Assembly (NCBI GenBank): GCA_002353585.1
Contig: DEJW01000032.1
Span: 2,572-21,519, forward strand
DNA length: 18,948 nt
DNA from: Prevotellaceae bacterium UBA2738
Lineage (GTDB): Bacteria > Bacteroidota > Bacteroidia > Bacteroidales > Bacteroidaceae
Reading direction: 5' to 3'
The first letter of the stretch is position 1. The number at the start of each line of letters is the position of its first letter. The translations under genes were made by a program, and so were the position numbers. The notes beneath the pieces were generated by a model that was not told the DNA's origin, searched no databases, and was given only the letters and a program-made list of their open reading frames with translations. Below are positions 1 through 6,598 of this stretch, piece by piece.

Positions 1-480
1 AAAAGAATCACTACGACCGTTGCTAAGGCTAAGGCACTCAAGAAGTACGTTGAGCCTTTGATTACCCGTGCTAAGGAAGATACCACTAACAACCGTCGTG
101 TAGTATTCTCTTATCTTCAGGATAAGTATGCTATCAAGGAGCTCTTCTCTGCAGTATCTGAGAAGGTAGGCAACCGTCCTGGTGGTTACACTCGTATCAT
201 CAAACTTGGCGCACGTCAGGGTGATGCTGCTGAGACATGCTTCATAGAGCTCGTTGACTTCGATGAGGCTATGGCTAAGACTCCTAAGGCAGCTGCTAAG
301 AAGACTCGTCGTGCTGGTAAGAAGGCTGCTACTACAACCGAGGCACCTGCTGAGGCACCTGTAGCAGAGAAGGCTGAGGCTCCTGTAGCTGAGGAAGCAA
401 AGGCTGAAGCACCTGCCGCTGAGGAAGCAAAGGCTGAAGCACCTGCTGCTGAGGCTGCTGAAGAGGCAAAGGCTGAATAA
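1..480 (+). CDS. rplQ: 50S ribosomal protein L17 (5' end outside the window)
   Basis: Component of the large ribosomal subunit near the peptide exit tunnel. The frame is open from base 1, and the visible 159 residues begin KRITTTVAKAKALKKYVEPL, which matches the L17 core at about residue 33, so roughly 32 N-terminal residues lie outside the window. Further L17 signatures are EDTTNNRRVVFSYLQDK, RPGGYTRIIKLG and CFIELVDF. After the conserved domain (about visible residue 95) comes a lysine-rich linker (KAAAKKTRRAGKK) and then an acidic Ala/Glu/Pro tail of about 45 residues, partly made by a 30-bp tandem duplication. Such low-complexity tails on L17 are seen in Bacteroidetes (family knowledge). 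A strong terminator follows directly, so this is probably the last gene of the ribosomal protein/rpoA operon; that placement is inferred. Identity is near certain. Confidence 0.97.
   Translation, partial: KRITTTVAKAKALKKYVEPLITRAKEDTTNNRRVVFSYLQDKYAIKELFSAVSEKVGNRPGGYTRIIKLGARQGDAAETCFIELVDFDEAMAKTPKAAAKKTRRAGKKAATTTEAPAEAPVAEKAEAPVAEEAKAEAPAAEEAKAEAPAAEAAEEAKAE
388..447 (+). repeat. 30-bp tandem duplication in the rplQ tail
   Basis: Two adjacent 30-bp units (388-417 and 418-447) differ only at their last base. The period is a multiple of three, so the frame is kept and each unit encodes AEEAKAEAPA. This is direct sequence evidence of in-frame slippage or duplication in the L17 C-terminal extension. 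Confidence 0.9.
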
Positions 481-516
481 AGACAACTTACTCCCTATGC
501 GGAGGGTTATATAGAT

Positions 517-555
517 AAAAGGCATCACAACACTCCCGTTGTGGTGCCTTTTTTG
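517..555 (+). terminator. rho-independent terminator after rplQ
   Basis: Arms AAAAGGCATCACAAC (517-531) and GTTGTGGTGCCTTTT (538-552) pair over about 15 bp around the loop ACTCCC, and the right arm runs into a T tract. It lies 36 bp after the rplQ stop codon and upstream of sstT, so it separates the two transcription units. Confidence 0.9.
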
Positions 556-588
556 TTTGAACCGAAACTAAAAGCGCATATATAATAT

Positions 589-1824
589 ATGAATTTTCTC
601 ATCTCCATAGTACGCTTCTATCGCAACATTAACCTCATGGTGAGCATCCTCATAGGTCTGTTGATAGGAGCAGGTTTGGGACTCACTGTTCCTGGTCTTA
701 CCTTTGTATCTATTCTTGGTAAGCTCTTTGTGGGAGCACTCAAGGCTATAGCACCTATACTCGTTGCCCTGCTTGTGGCATCGTCTATAGCCAAGTCACG
801 TGAGGGACTGGGCAAGAAGTTCCGCACTGTCATCATCCTCTATCTTTTCAGCACTATGGTGGCAGCAGTGGTGGCTGTCTTAGCTTCGCAGATGTTCCCG
901 CTTGTGTTGCAGTTGCCTGAAGCCTCTGCAGGTCAGGGCGGAGCCCCTGACAACATTGGTGACGTATTCCTCAAGATAGCCACCGACCTCATGAGCAACC
1001 CTATTGCTGCTATCACTTCGGCATCTTATCTCAGCATCCTCATGTGGTCCATCATCATGGGTTTTGCACTCAGGCGCAAGGCTTCTCCTGGCACTATTGA
1101 TATCATCCATGAGTTGGCAAACGTGATAACCCTCATTGTCCATTGGATTATACATTGCGCTCCTTTTGGTATTATGGGTTTGGTATATACCTCTGTCAGC
1201 GAGAGTGGCTTAGGCATCTTTACCACCTATGGCAAACTCGTTCTCTTGCTCGTAGGCTGTATGATGACCGTATCACTCATAGTCAATCCTGTTATTTCCA
1301 GTCTGCTCCTGCGTCGCAATATGTGGCCTACGCTGTGGCGATGCATCAAGGGTAGTGCTGTCAGTGCATTCTTTACACGTTCTTCAGCAGCCAACATCCC
1401 TGTAAACATGTCGCTCTGCGATCGCATGGGCCTGGATGAAGACTTCTATTCTGTTTCCATTCCTCTTGGTAGCACTATCAATATGGACGGTGCAGCCATT
1501 ACTATCACTATCTTGACCTTGGCAACCTGTAACACTGTCGGCATAGACGTATCTCTTGCCAGTGCTCTTGTGCTCAGCATCCTTGCCACCTTCGGCGCTT
1601 GTGGAGCGTCAGGTGTGGCAGGTGGTTCGCTGTTGCTCGTCCCTATGGCATGCTCGCTGTTTGGCATCTCTCAGGATATTTCCATGCAGGTAGTGGCTGT
1701 GGGCTTCATCATCAGCGTGGTGCAAGACTCTGTTGAGACAGCCCTCAACTCCAGTGGCGATGTGTTCTTCACCGCTACGGCAGACTACTATAATCGTAAG
1801 AATTCGGATAGAAAGGAAAGCTAA
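589..1824 (+). CDS. sstT: Na+-coupled serine/threonine transporter SstT (DAACS family)
   Basis: Inner-membrane symporter that imports serine and threonine with sodium. It has 411 residues, the usual SstT length, and many hydrophobic segments. The family hallmarks are present in order: hairpin 1 FFTRSSAANIP (261-271), the TM7 Na+/substrate motif NMDGAAI (298-304; related proteins usually have NMAG or NMDG), the glycine-rich hairpin 2 GACGASGVAGGS (336-347), and the TM8 segment DSVETALNSSGDVF (380-393), whose acidic and Asn residues bind substrate and sodium in this family. The ATG at 589 gives the expected short cytoplasmic N-terminus (MNFLISIVRFYRNINLM). No Shine-Dalgarno sequence and no consensus promoter was found in the 33 bp after the rplQ terminator. 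A shared hairpin with convergent cca follows. The assignment to SstT rather than a glutamate/aspartate carrier rests on FFTRSSAANIPVNMSLC. Confidence 0.95.
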   Translation: MNFLISIVRFYRNINLMVSILIGLLIGAGLGLTVPGLTFVSILGKLFVGALKAIAPILVALLVASSIAKSREGLGKKFRTVIILYLFSTMVAAVVAVLASQMFPLVLQLPEASAGQGGAPDNIGDVFLKIATDLMSNPIAAITSASYLSILMWSIIMGFALRRKASPGTIDIIHELANVITLIVHWIIHCAPFGIMGLVYTSVSESGLGIFTTYGKLVLLLVGCMMTVSLIVNPVISSLLLRRNMWPTLWRCIKGSAVSAFFTRSSAANIPVNMSLCDRMGLDEDFYSVSIPLGSTINMDGAAITITILTLATCNTVGIDVSLASALVLSILATFGACGASGVAGGSLLLVPMACSLFGISQDISMQVVAVGFIISVVQDSVETALNSSGDVFFTATADYYNRKNSDRKES

Positions 1825-1855
1825 ACAAAGCATTACATTCTACCTTATATATAAT

Positions 1856-1883
1856 AAATGGGGCTATTTCAGTAGCCCCATTT
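1856..1883. terminator. bidirectional terminator between sstT and cca
   Basis: Perfect 11-bp arms AAATGGGGCTA (1856-1866) and TAGCCCCATTT (1873-1883) with a 6-nt loop. On plus the arm is followed by a T-rich stretch; on minus it is followed by TTATTATATATAA. The hairpin covers the last codons and the stop codon (1864-1866) of the minus-strand gene cca, so cca's reading frame ends inside its own terminator stem. Confidence 0.8.
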
Positions 1884-3375
1884 CTTTTGCCTTATTGTTA
1901 AGCAGTTGCATCAGCGGTTCGTGTTCGTTCTGCACTATGCCGTCAAGCACGGCATCCTTCAGATACTGTTTCAGTTCGCCCACCTCTCTCGACGGTCTCA
2001 GGTTATATAGTTCCATAATCTCATTACCGTCTATCACTGGTTGCAGCAGACGTTTAAAGTCCCTCTGCTTCAGGTCTTCTATCTTCTCCCTCACCAGCGT
2101 GTAGTTGTCTCTGAACCTCTGCTTCCTTACCTGGTTCTTTGATGTGATGTCAGCCTCACATAGCACCATCAGGTCGTCAATGTCGTCGCCAGCGTCATTC
2201 ACCAGTCTGCGCACCGCACTGTCTGTCACCTCGTTGTCGGCTATGGCTATAGGGCGCATGTGCAGTTCCACCATCTTCTGCACATATTTCATCTTATGGT
2301 CCATAGGCAGTTTCATTCTTTTGAATATGCCTGGCACCATCTTCGCACCTATATAGTTATGTGAGTGGAATGTCCATCCCTGTTGGTTGTCCCATCGCTT
2401 TGATTTTGGTTTGCCTATATCGTGCATCAGTGCTGCCCATCTCAGCCATAAAGCCTTATCTTTCTCCCATTTCATCGTGGTTTTTGCCACGTTGTCCACC
2501 ACTTCCAGTGTGTGGTAGAAGTTGTTCTTGTGCGCCTTGCCGTTGCGTTCCTCCACCATGTCCATTGCAGCCAGTTCAGGCATTATTATTGGTAGCAGTC
2601 CGCATCTCATCAGGTCCACAAATCCTCTTGATGGAGTCTTGGTCAGCAGTATCTTGTTCAGTTCCTCTATTATCCTTTCGCCTGATATTATCTTTATCCT
2701 CTCGGCATTACGCTCTAAGGCGTCAAATGTCTCATCCTCTATCTGGAAGTTCAGTCTGGTGGCAAACCTTATACATCTCAGCATTCTCAGCGGGTCGTCA
2801 GAGAATGTTATGTCTGGGTCGAGTGGGGTACGTATTATGCCGTCCCACAGGTCGTCCAGCCCACCGAATGGGTCAACCAGTTCGCCGAATCTCTCTTTGT
2901 TCAGGCATATCGCCATAGCGTTGATGGTAAAGTCTCTGCGGTTTTGGTCATCCTCCAGGGTGCCATCCTCCACTATGGGTTTCCTTGAGTCGCGCTGGTA
3001 GCTCTCCCTTCTCGCTCCCACAAACTCCACCTCTGTACAAGTCTCAGGTGCCTGCAACTGTGAATTGTGAACTGTGCACTGTGAACTGATTTTCACCTGC
3101 GCCGTACCGAAGTTCTTGAATATCGACAGGTAAGCCCTCTTGCCCAGTTTCTTCTTCAGCAGCTTAGCCACTGCAATGCCAGGACTCCCGTTCCCGTTCC
3201 CGTTATTAACCACTACACAGTCTATATCGTCTGACGGACGTTCGAGAAAAATGTCGCGAACGTATCCGCCCACGACATAGCATTCCAGTTGCAGTTCGTC
3301 TGCTGCCTCCGAAATCAGGTGAAATATGTCTTTGTCCAGTATTTGTGCGAGTTCCTCGTCAGTATATTCCGTCAT
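1864..3375 (-). CDS. cca: CCA tRNA nucleotidyltransferase, class II, with HD domain
   Basis: Adds or repairs the CCA 3' end of tRNAs, using CTP and ATP. The nucleotidyltransferase head has the class II motif VVGGYVRD (34-41) with the metal-binding pair in DDID (D50 and D52), followed by RRDFTINA (146-153), the DDPLRMLRCIRFA motif (193-205) and a polyA-polymerase-type RNA-binding neck. The C-terminal half holds an HD phosphohydrolase domain with H288 in FYHTLEVV and H318-D319 in LMHDIGKP. At 503 residues it is slightly longer than usual because of two insertions in the head: an (NG)3 run near residues 58-63 and about 18 residues near 96-113 encoded by a heptamer repeat. Its ATG is 2 bp after the rlpA stop codon, so the two are probably co-transcribed and translationally coupled. 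Whether it makes the full CCA end or works with a separate enzyme cannot be told from the sequence. Confidence 0.95.
   Translation of the reverse strand: MTEYTDEELAQILDKDIFHLISEAADELQLECYVVGGYVRDIFLERPSDDIDCVVVNNGNGNGSPGIAVAKLLKKKLGKRAYLSIFKNFGTAQVKISSQCTVHNSQLQAPETCTEVEFVGARRESYQRDSRKPIVEDGTLEDDQNRRDFTINAMAICLNKERFGELVDPFGGLDDLWDGIIRTPLDPDITFSDDPLRMLRCIRFATRLNFQIEDETFDALERNAERIKIISGERIIEELNKILLTKTPSRGFVDLMRCGLLPIIMPELAAMDMVEERNGKAHKNNFYHTLEVVDNVAKTTMKWEKDKALWLRWAALMHDIGKPKSKRWDNQQGWTFHSHNYIGAKMVPGIFKRMKLPMDHKMKYVQKMVELHMRPIAIADNEVTDSAVRRLVNDAGDDIDDLMVLCEADITSKNQVRKQRFRDNYTLVREKIEDLKQRDFKRLLQPVIDGNEIMELYNLRPSREVGELKQYLKDAVLDGIVQNEHEPLMQLLNNKAKEMGLLK
3056..3090. repeat. heptamer repeat array inside cca
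   Basis: Five consecutive 7-bp units read AACTGTG, AATTGTG, AACTGTG, CACTGTG, AACTGAT. They encode the segment SSQCTVHNSQLQ of the CCA enzyme, on the minus strand. This segment sits between the conserved stretches AQVKI and EVEFVGAR, which are normally nearly adjacent in this family (family knowledge). The units resemble the array at 4671-4698 when that is read on the minus strand (AATTGAT, AATTGAG, AATTGAT, AATTGAA), suggesting one AAYTGNN repeat family. Confidence 0.85.
3187..3204. repeat. CCCGTT hexanucleotide microsatellite in cca
   Basis: Three perfect CCCGTT units give an Asn-Gly run (three NG pairs) on the minus strand, just after the catalytic DDIDCVVV motif of the CCA enzyme. The period is a multiple of three, so copy-number change would keep the frame. 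Confidence 0.85.
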
Positions 3376-3377
3376 CT

Positions 3378-3854
3378 TTATTCTTTTTTCTGCCAGTCAG
3401 GTATGGCTCCGCCTTCTCCGCTCACAGGCAGCTCCAGGTCTATCTCAGGCCTCTCGTGTTTCTTGGCTTCGTATGGCACCACTATGTCGTCATACTCTTC
3501 CACTTCCACCATTGCCACTCCTGCTGCCAGTATGCCGAGTCTGCGTGCAGCCTCATGCGACAGGTCTATTATCCTTCCCTTGATGTGTGGTCCGCGGTCT
3601 ATCACCGTCACCACCACCTCCTTGCCGTTGGCAGGGTTCCTCACCAGCAGTTTTGTGCCAAAGGGGTGTGTCTTGTGGGCGCATACCAGCGAGTCGTTGT
3701 TCAGTCTTATGCCACTGCTTGTCCTTGCGCCGTTGGCGCGTCGTGAGTAGAATGAGGCTTTGCCTCTCTGTTGTGCACACGCGTCAGTAGCTATCATCAG
3801 CAGTGCCGTCATGACCACGCATAGCACTCCAGCCATTCGTTTATTTATAAACAT
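3378..3854 (-). CDS. rlpA: septal ring lytic transglycosylase RlpA-like lipoprotein/secreted protein
   Basis: Exported cell-wall protein with a double-psi beta-barrel fold; characterised RlpA proteins cleave glycan strands lacking stem peptides at the septum. Residues 1-27 form a signal peptide (basic MFINKR, hydrophobic VLCVVMTALLMIA, likely signal peptidase I cut after ACA). The barrel spans about 31-120 with GKASFYS (31-37), AHKTHPFGT (59-67), IDRGP (85-89) and GRIIDLSHEAARRLG (93-107); D86 and H90 lie where the family has its conserved active-site region. There is no SPOR peptidoglycan-binding domain, and the C-terminus is an acidic tail of about 35 residues. The sequence TDAC before the cut is a poor lipobox, so a soluble periplasmic protein is more likely than a lipoprotein. 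First gene of the pair with cca; its own promoter is at 3887-3918. Confidence 0.9.
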   Translation of the reverse strand: MFINKRMAGVLCVVMTALLMIATDACAQQRGKASFYSRRANGARTSSGIRLNNDSLVCAHKTHPFGTKLLVRNPANGKEVVVTVIDRGPHIKGRIIDLSHEAARRLGILAAGVAMVEVEEYDDIVVPYEAKKHERPEIDLELPVSGEGGAIPDWQKKE

Positions 3855-3886
3855 TCTTTAGGGTGGGTTTTGTTTATTGACAGTTG

Positions 3887-3918
3887 CAAAGATAGTCATT
3901 TTAGTTAAGATGAGCAAT
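3887..3918 (-). promoter_or_regulatory. predicted Bacteroidetes-type promoter for rlpA-cca
   Basis: On the minus strand the -7 box TATCTTTG (3887-3894) fits the TAnnTTTG consensus of Bacteroidetes sigma-ABfr, with ATTG (3915-3918) about 20 bases upstream as the -33 box. The predicted start is about 30 bp upstream of the rlpA ATG at 3854. Confidence 0.65.
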
Positions 3919-3965
3919 AATTAGGTCAACTTTTCTCCTTTTCATTGTAAATAAGCGATTAAAAT

Positions 3966-3996
3966 TTTGATAATAACCATATTTTTCGTAATTTTG
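3966..3996 (+). promoter_or_regulatory. predicted Bacteroidetes-type promoter for the purH-mre cluster
   Basis: TTTG (3966-3969), exactly 19 bases, then TAATTTTG (3989-3996), a full match to the Bacteroidetes -33/-7 consensus (TTTG, N19, TAnnTTTG). Transcription would start near 4003 and leave a leader of about 70 nt before the ATG at 4075. This is the only consensus promoter seen upstream of purH, mreB, mreC, mreD and mrdA. Confidence 0.75.
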
Positions 3997-4010
3997 CATT
4001 CGTAAATTGA

Positions 4011-4022
4011 GGTACTAGTACC
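4011..4022. promoter_or_regulatory. 12-bp perfect palindrome in the purH leader
   Basis: GGTACTAGTACC is a perfect dyad placed about 8 bases after the predicted transcription start and is followed by TTTTGG. It could be an operator or the stem of a short leader hairpin; a role is inferred only from its position. Confidence 0.4.
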
Positions 4023-4074
4023 TTTTGGCAAAACAGACAAAGAAAAAATAACAAGATAAATCCACAAAAACAAC

Positions 4075-4668
4075 ATGGCAGAAGCAAAAAAAATCAAGAC
4101 AGCGCTCGTCAGTGTGTTCCATAAAGACGGACTTGAGGAGCTGTTGGCAAAACTTAATGCTGAGGGCGTTAAGTTCCTTTCCACTGGTGGCACACAGAAG
4201 TTCATCGAGTCTCTCGGCTATCAGTGTGAGGCTGTAGAGAATGTTACCACTTATCCATCCATCCTTGGTGGACGTGTCAAGACCCTTCACCCCAAAATCT
4301 TCGGTGGCATCCTCGGACGTCGTGAGCTTCAGGGCGACCTCGACCAGATGGCTAAGTATGAGATACCAGAGATCGACCTCGTAATCGTTGACCTCTATCC
4401 ATTCGAGCAGACAGTGGCAAGTGGTGCTTCTGAGGCTGACATCATCGAGAAGATCGACATAGGTGGCATCTCTCTCATCCGTGCTGGTGCCAAGAACTTC
4501 AAGGACGTTGTTATCGTTCCTTCTAAGGCAGAATACAGCGTGCTTCTCGACATCCTTAATAAGAAGGGCGCACAGACCGATATCGAAGAGCGTCGCATGT
4601 TTGCTACTCGCGCCTTCGGCGTTTCCAGCCACTACGACACCGCAATCAACAAGTGGTTCCTCGGTTAA
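4075..4668 (+). CDS. purH: stand-alone IMP cyclohydrolase (N-terminal domain of PurH only)
   Basis: Catalyses the last step of IMP synthesis, ring closure of FAICAR. The 197 residues match the MGS-like IMP cyclohydrolase domain of PurH from end to end: KTALVSVFHKDGLEEL near the start, the phosphate-binding FLSTGGTQKFIE, TYPSILGGRVKTLHPKIFGGIL, IDLVIVDLYPFEQTV, IEKIDIGGISLIRAGAKNF and AFGVSSHYDTAINKW at the end. Bifunctional PurH is about 510-530 residues; the whole AICAR formyltransferase domain is absent here and no remnant is visible in the 36 bp before mreB. The formyltransferase must then be encoded elsewhere if the pathway is complete; separate formyltransferases of about 390 residues are known in some bacteria. 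First gene after the promoter at 3966-3996 and probably co-transcribed with mreB. The ATG has no Shine-Dalgarno sequence. The domain call is secure; whether it is an evolved split or a loss is not. Confidence 0.92.
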   Translation: MAEAKKIKTALVSVFHKDGLEELLAKLNAEGVKFLSTGGTQKFIESLGYQCEAVENVTTYPSILGGRVKTLHPKIFGGILGRRELQGDLDQMAKYEIPEIDLVIVDLYPFEQTVASGASEADIIEKIDIGGISLIRAGAKNFKDVVIVPSKAEYSVLLDILNKKGAQTDIEERRMFATRAFGVSSHYDTAINKWFLG

Positions 4669-4670
4669 TT

Positions 4671-4698
4671 ATCAATTTTCAATTATCAATTCTCAATT
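4671..4698. repeat. heptamer repeat between purH and mreB
   Basis: Four consecutive 7-bp units ATCAATT, TTCAATT, ATCAATT, CTCAATT; a fifth degenerate unit (GTTAATT, 4664-4670) contains the purH stop codon. The array fills nearly the whole purH-mreB spacer and belongs with the heptamers inside cca (3056-3090) when read on the other strand. Confidence 0.8.
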
Positions 4699-4704
4699 AT
4701 CTAA

Positions 4705-5730
4705 ATGGGATTCTTTTCTTTTGTACAAGAAATAGCAATGGACCTTGGCACAGCCAACACCATCATTATCCAGGGCGATAAGATAGTTGTTGACCAGCCA
4801 TCCGTTGTAGCAATAGACCGCGACACCAACCAGATGATAGCTGTTGGTGAGCGTGCCAAGAGTATGTATGAGAAGACCAACGACCGCATCAAGACCGTGC
4901 GCCCTCTGCGTGATGGTGTCATAGCCGACTTCTCAGCTTGTGAGATGATGATGCGCGGACTCATCAAGATGGTTCGCTCTGGTCGCCACCTCTTCTCTCC
5001 ATCCCTCCGCATGGTTATCGGTGTGCCATCAGGCTCTACCGAGGTTGAACTTCGTGCTGTGCGCGACTCAGCTGAGCATGCCGACGGTCGTGATGTGTAT
5101 CTTATCTTCGAGCCAATGGCAGCAGCCGTAGGCATAGGTATCGATGTTGAGGCACCTGAAGGCAACATGATAGTCGATATCGGCGGTGGTTCTACCGAGA
5201 TAGCCGTAATCTCTCTCGGCGGCATTGTCTGCAACCAGTCTATCCGTGTAGCAGGCGACGAGATTACAGCCGACATTCAGGAGTATATGTCACGTCAGCA
5301 TAATGTCAAGGTCAGCGAGCGTATGGCTGAGCGCGTTAAGATTAATGTTGGCTCTGCCCTCCCTGAACTGCCTGAAGGCGAGGCACCTGAAGACTACGTC
5401 GTTCATGGTCCTAACCGCATCACAGCCCTCCCTATGGAGGTTACTATATGCTATCAGGAGATAGCCCACTGCATCGACAAGACGATAGCCAAGATTGAGA
5501 ACTCCGTGCTCCAGGCACTTGAGAATACTCCTCCTGAGCTCTATGCCGACATCGTTAAGAATGGCATCTGGCTCACTGGCGGTGGTGCTTATCTGCGTGG
5601 TCTCGACCGTCGTCTTGAGGCTAAGATAGGCATTCCGTTCCACATTGCCGAGGAACCACTCCTCAGCGTAGCACGTGGTGCAGGCATAGCATTGAAGAAT
5701 ATCAACCGCTTCTCATTCCTTATGAGATAA
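4705..5730 (+). CDS. mreB: rod shape-determining actin homologue MreB
   Basis: Membrane-associated bacterial actin that forms ATP-dependent filaments and guides the elongation complex. The 341 residues are the usual MreB length. ATPase signatures: phosphate-1 loop DLGTANT (13-19), catalytic-region FEPMAAAVG (135-143), phosphate-2 loop IVDIGGGSTEIAVI (156-169) and adenosine motif LTGGGAYLRG (290-299). The N-terminal MGFFSFVQEI is a short amphipathic/hydrophobic membrane-binding stretch typical of MreB. The ATG follows the heptamer repeat by 6 bp with no Shine-Dalgarno sequence. The stop codon is 4 bp before mreC. Read with mreC, mreD and mrdA it makes up the lateral wall-growth machinery, predicting a rod-shaped or coccobacillary cell. 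Confidence 0.97.
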   Translation: MGFFSFVQEIAMDLGTANTIIIQGDKIVVDQPSVVAIDRDTNQMIAVGERAKSMYEKTNDRIKTVRPLRDGVIADFSACEMMMRGLIKMVRSGRHLFSPSLRMVIGVPSGSTEVELRAVRDSAEHADGRDVYLIFEPMAAAVGIGIDVEAPEGNMIVDIGGGSTEIAVISLGGIVCNQSIRVAGDEITADIQEYMSRQHNVKVSERMAERVKINVGSALPELPEGEAPEDYVVHGPNRITALPMEVTICYQEIAHCIDKTIAKIENSVLQALENTPPELYADIVKNGIWLTGGGAYLRGLDRRLEAKIGIPFHIAEEPLLSVARGAGIALKNINRFSFLMR

Positions 5731-5734
5731 GTGA

Positions 5735-6598
5735 ATGCGTAACCTCCTTGAATTCATAAGCACATACTCTAACTGGTTTGTCTGCCTCATTCTCGAGGTG
5801 ATAGGCCTTACATTCCTGTTTCAGCATAACAGTTATCAGAGTGCTGCGTGGACATCCACAGCCAATGCTGTTGCAGGTACGGTATATGCAGCAGAATCAG
5901 AGGTCAGGCATTACTTTCATCTTCAGACTCTCAACGAGCAGCTCACCATGCGCAATGCATACCTTGAGCATGAGGCACAGCAGCTCCGCGAAATACTTGA
6001 CGAGCAGAAAGGGGACTCTACCTACAGAGCCCTTTCTGCTTCGTCGCTTTTAAAGGATTACAGGCTTATTCCAGCCAAGGTGGTGCAGAATAGTGTCGAT
6101 GAAACCGACAATTTCATTACCATCAATAAGGGTAAGGCTGACGGCATACATCGTGATATGGGTGTCATAAGCGGCAAGGGCGTCGTGGGTATAGTGTATC
6201 TCGCTGGCGACCACTATTCAGTTGTCATCCCCGTCCTTTCATCCAAGTCCAACATCAGCTGTACCATACAGCATCGTGGCTATTTTGGTTATCTGCATTG
6301 GGATGGTGGTGCAAGCAACCTTGCCTACGTCGATGATGTTCCCCGTCATGCCCATTTCAGGCTCTACGACCGTGTGGTCACCTCAGGCTATTCCTCAGTA
6401 TTCCCTCCAGGCATAGGTGTGGGTAAGATTATCCATGTGTTTAACTCTCCTGACGGACTGTCCTATCGTCTCCAGGTGCAACTCAATACCGACTTTGCCA
6501 ATCTGCGTGACGTCTGCGTAATCGACGATGCCCCAATGCGCGAGCGTCTCGACATACTCCATGCAGCCCAGGACTCCATCAAGCAGAATAGTCAGTAA
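5735..6598 (+). CDS. mreC: rod shape-determining protein MreC
   Basis: Bitopic inner-membrane protein that links MreB filaments to PBP2 and activates it. Of 287 residues, 11-29 form the single membrane anchor, about 55-92 a coiled coil (LQTLNEQLTMRNAYLEHEAQQLREILDEQ), and 110-265 the periplasmic double beta-barrel domain, with the conserved ITINKGKADGI (129-139) and VTSGYSSVFPPGIGVGKI (215-232). The ATG at 5735 is 4 bp after the mreB stop codon, implying translational coupling. The C-terminal tail is short and ends in KQNSQ. It is followed by an unusual 256-bp repeat-filled spacer instead of mreD directly. Confidence 0.96.
   Translation: MRNLLEFISTYSNWFVCLILEVIGLTFLFQHNSYQSAAWTSTANAVAGTVYAAESEVRHYFHLQTLNEQLTMRNAYLEHEAQQLREILDEQKGDSTYRALSASSLLKDYRLIPAKVVQNSVDETDNFITINKGKADGIHRDMGVISGKGVVGIVYLAGDHYSVVIPVLSSKSNISCTIQHRGYFGYLHWDGGASNLAYVDDVPRHAHFRLYDRVVTSGYSSVFPPGIGVGKIIHVFNSPDGLSYRLQVQLNTDFANLRDVCVIDDAPMRERLDILHAAQDSIKQNSQ

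Noticed and set aside
2361..2918. 185-residue plus-strand open frame opposite cca
   Set aside because: Antisense to the HD/neck region of cca; Cys/Pro/Ser-rich with no homology recognised.
4015..4632. 205-residue minus-strand open frame opposite purH
   Set aside because: It lies fully antisense to a well-conserved domain and reads as the mirror of its codons; no promoter or family resemblance.
4701..5276. 191-residue minus-strand open frame opposite mreB
   Set aside because: Antisense shadow of the conserved MreB frame with Ser/Arg/Pro-rich composition typical of such shadows.
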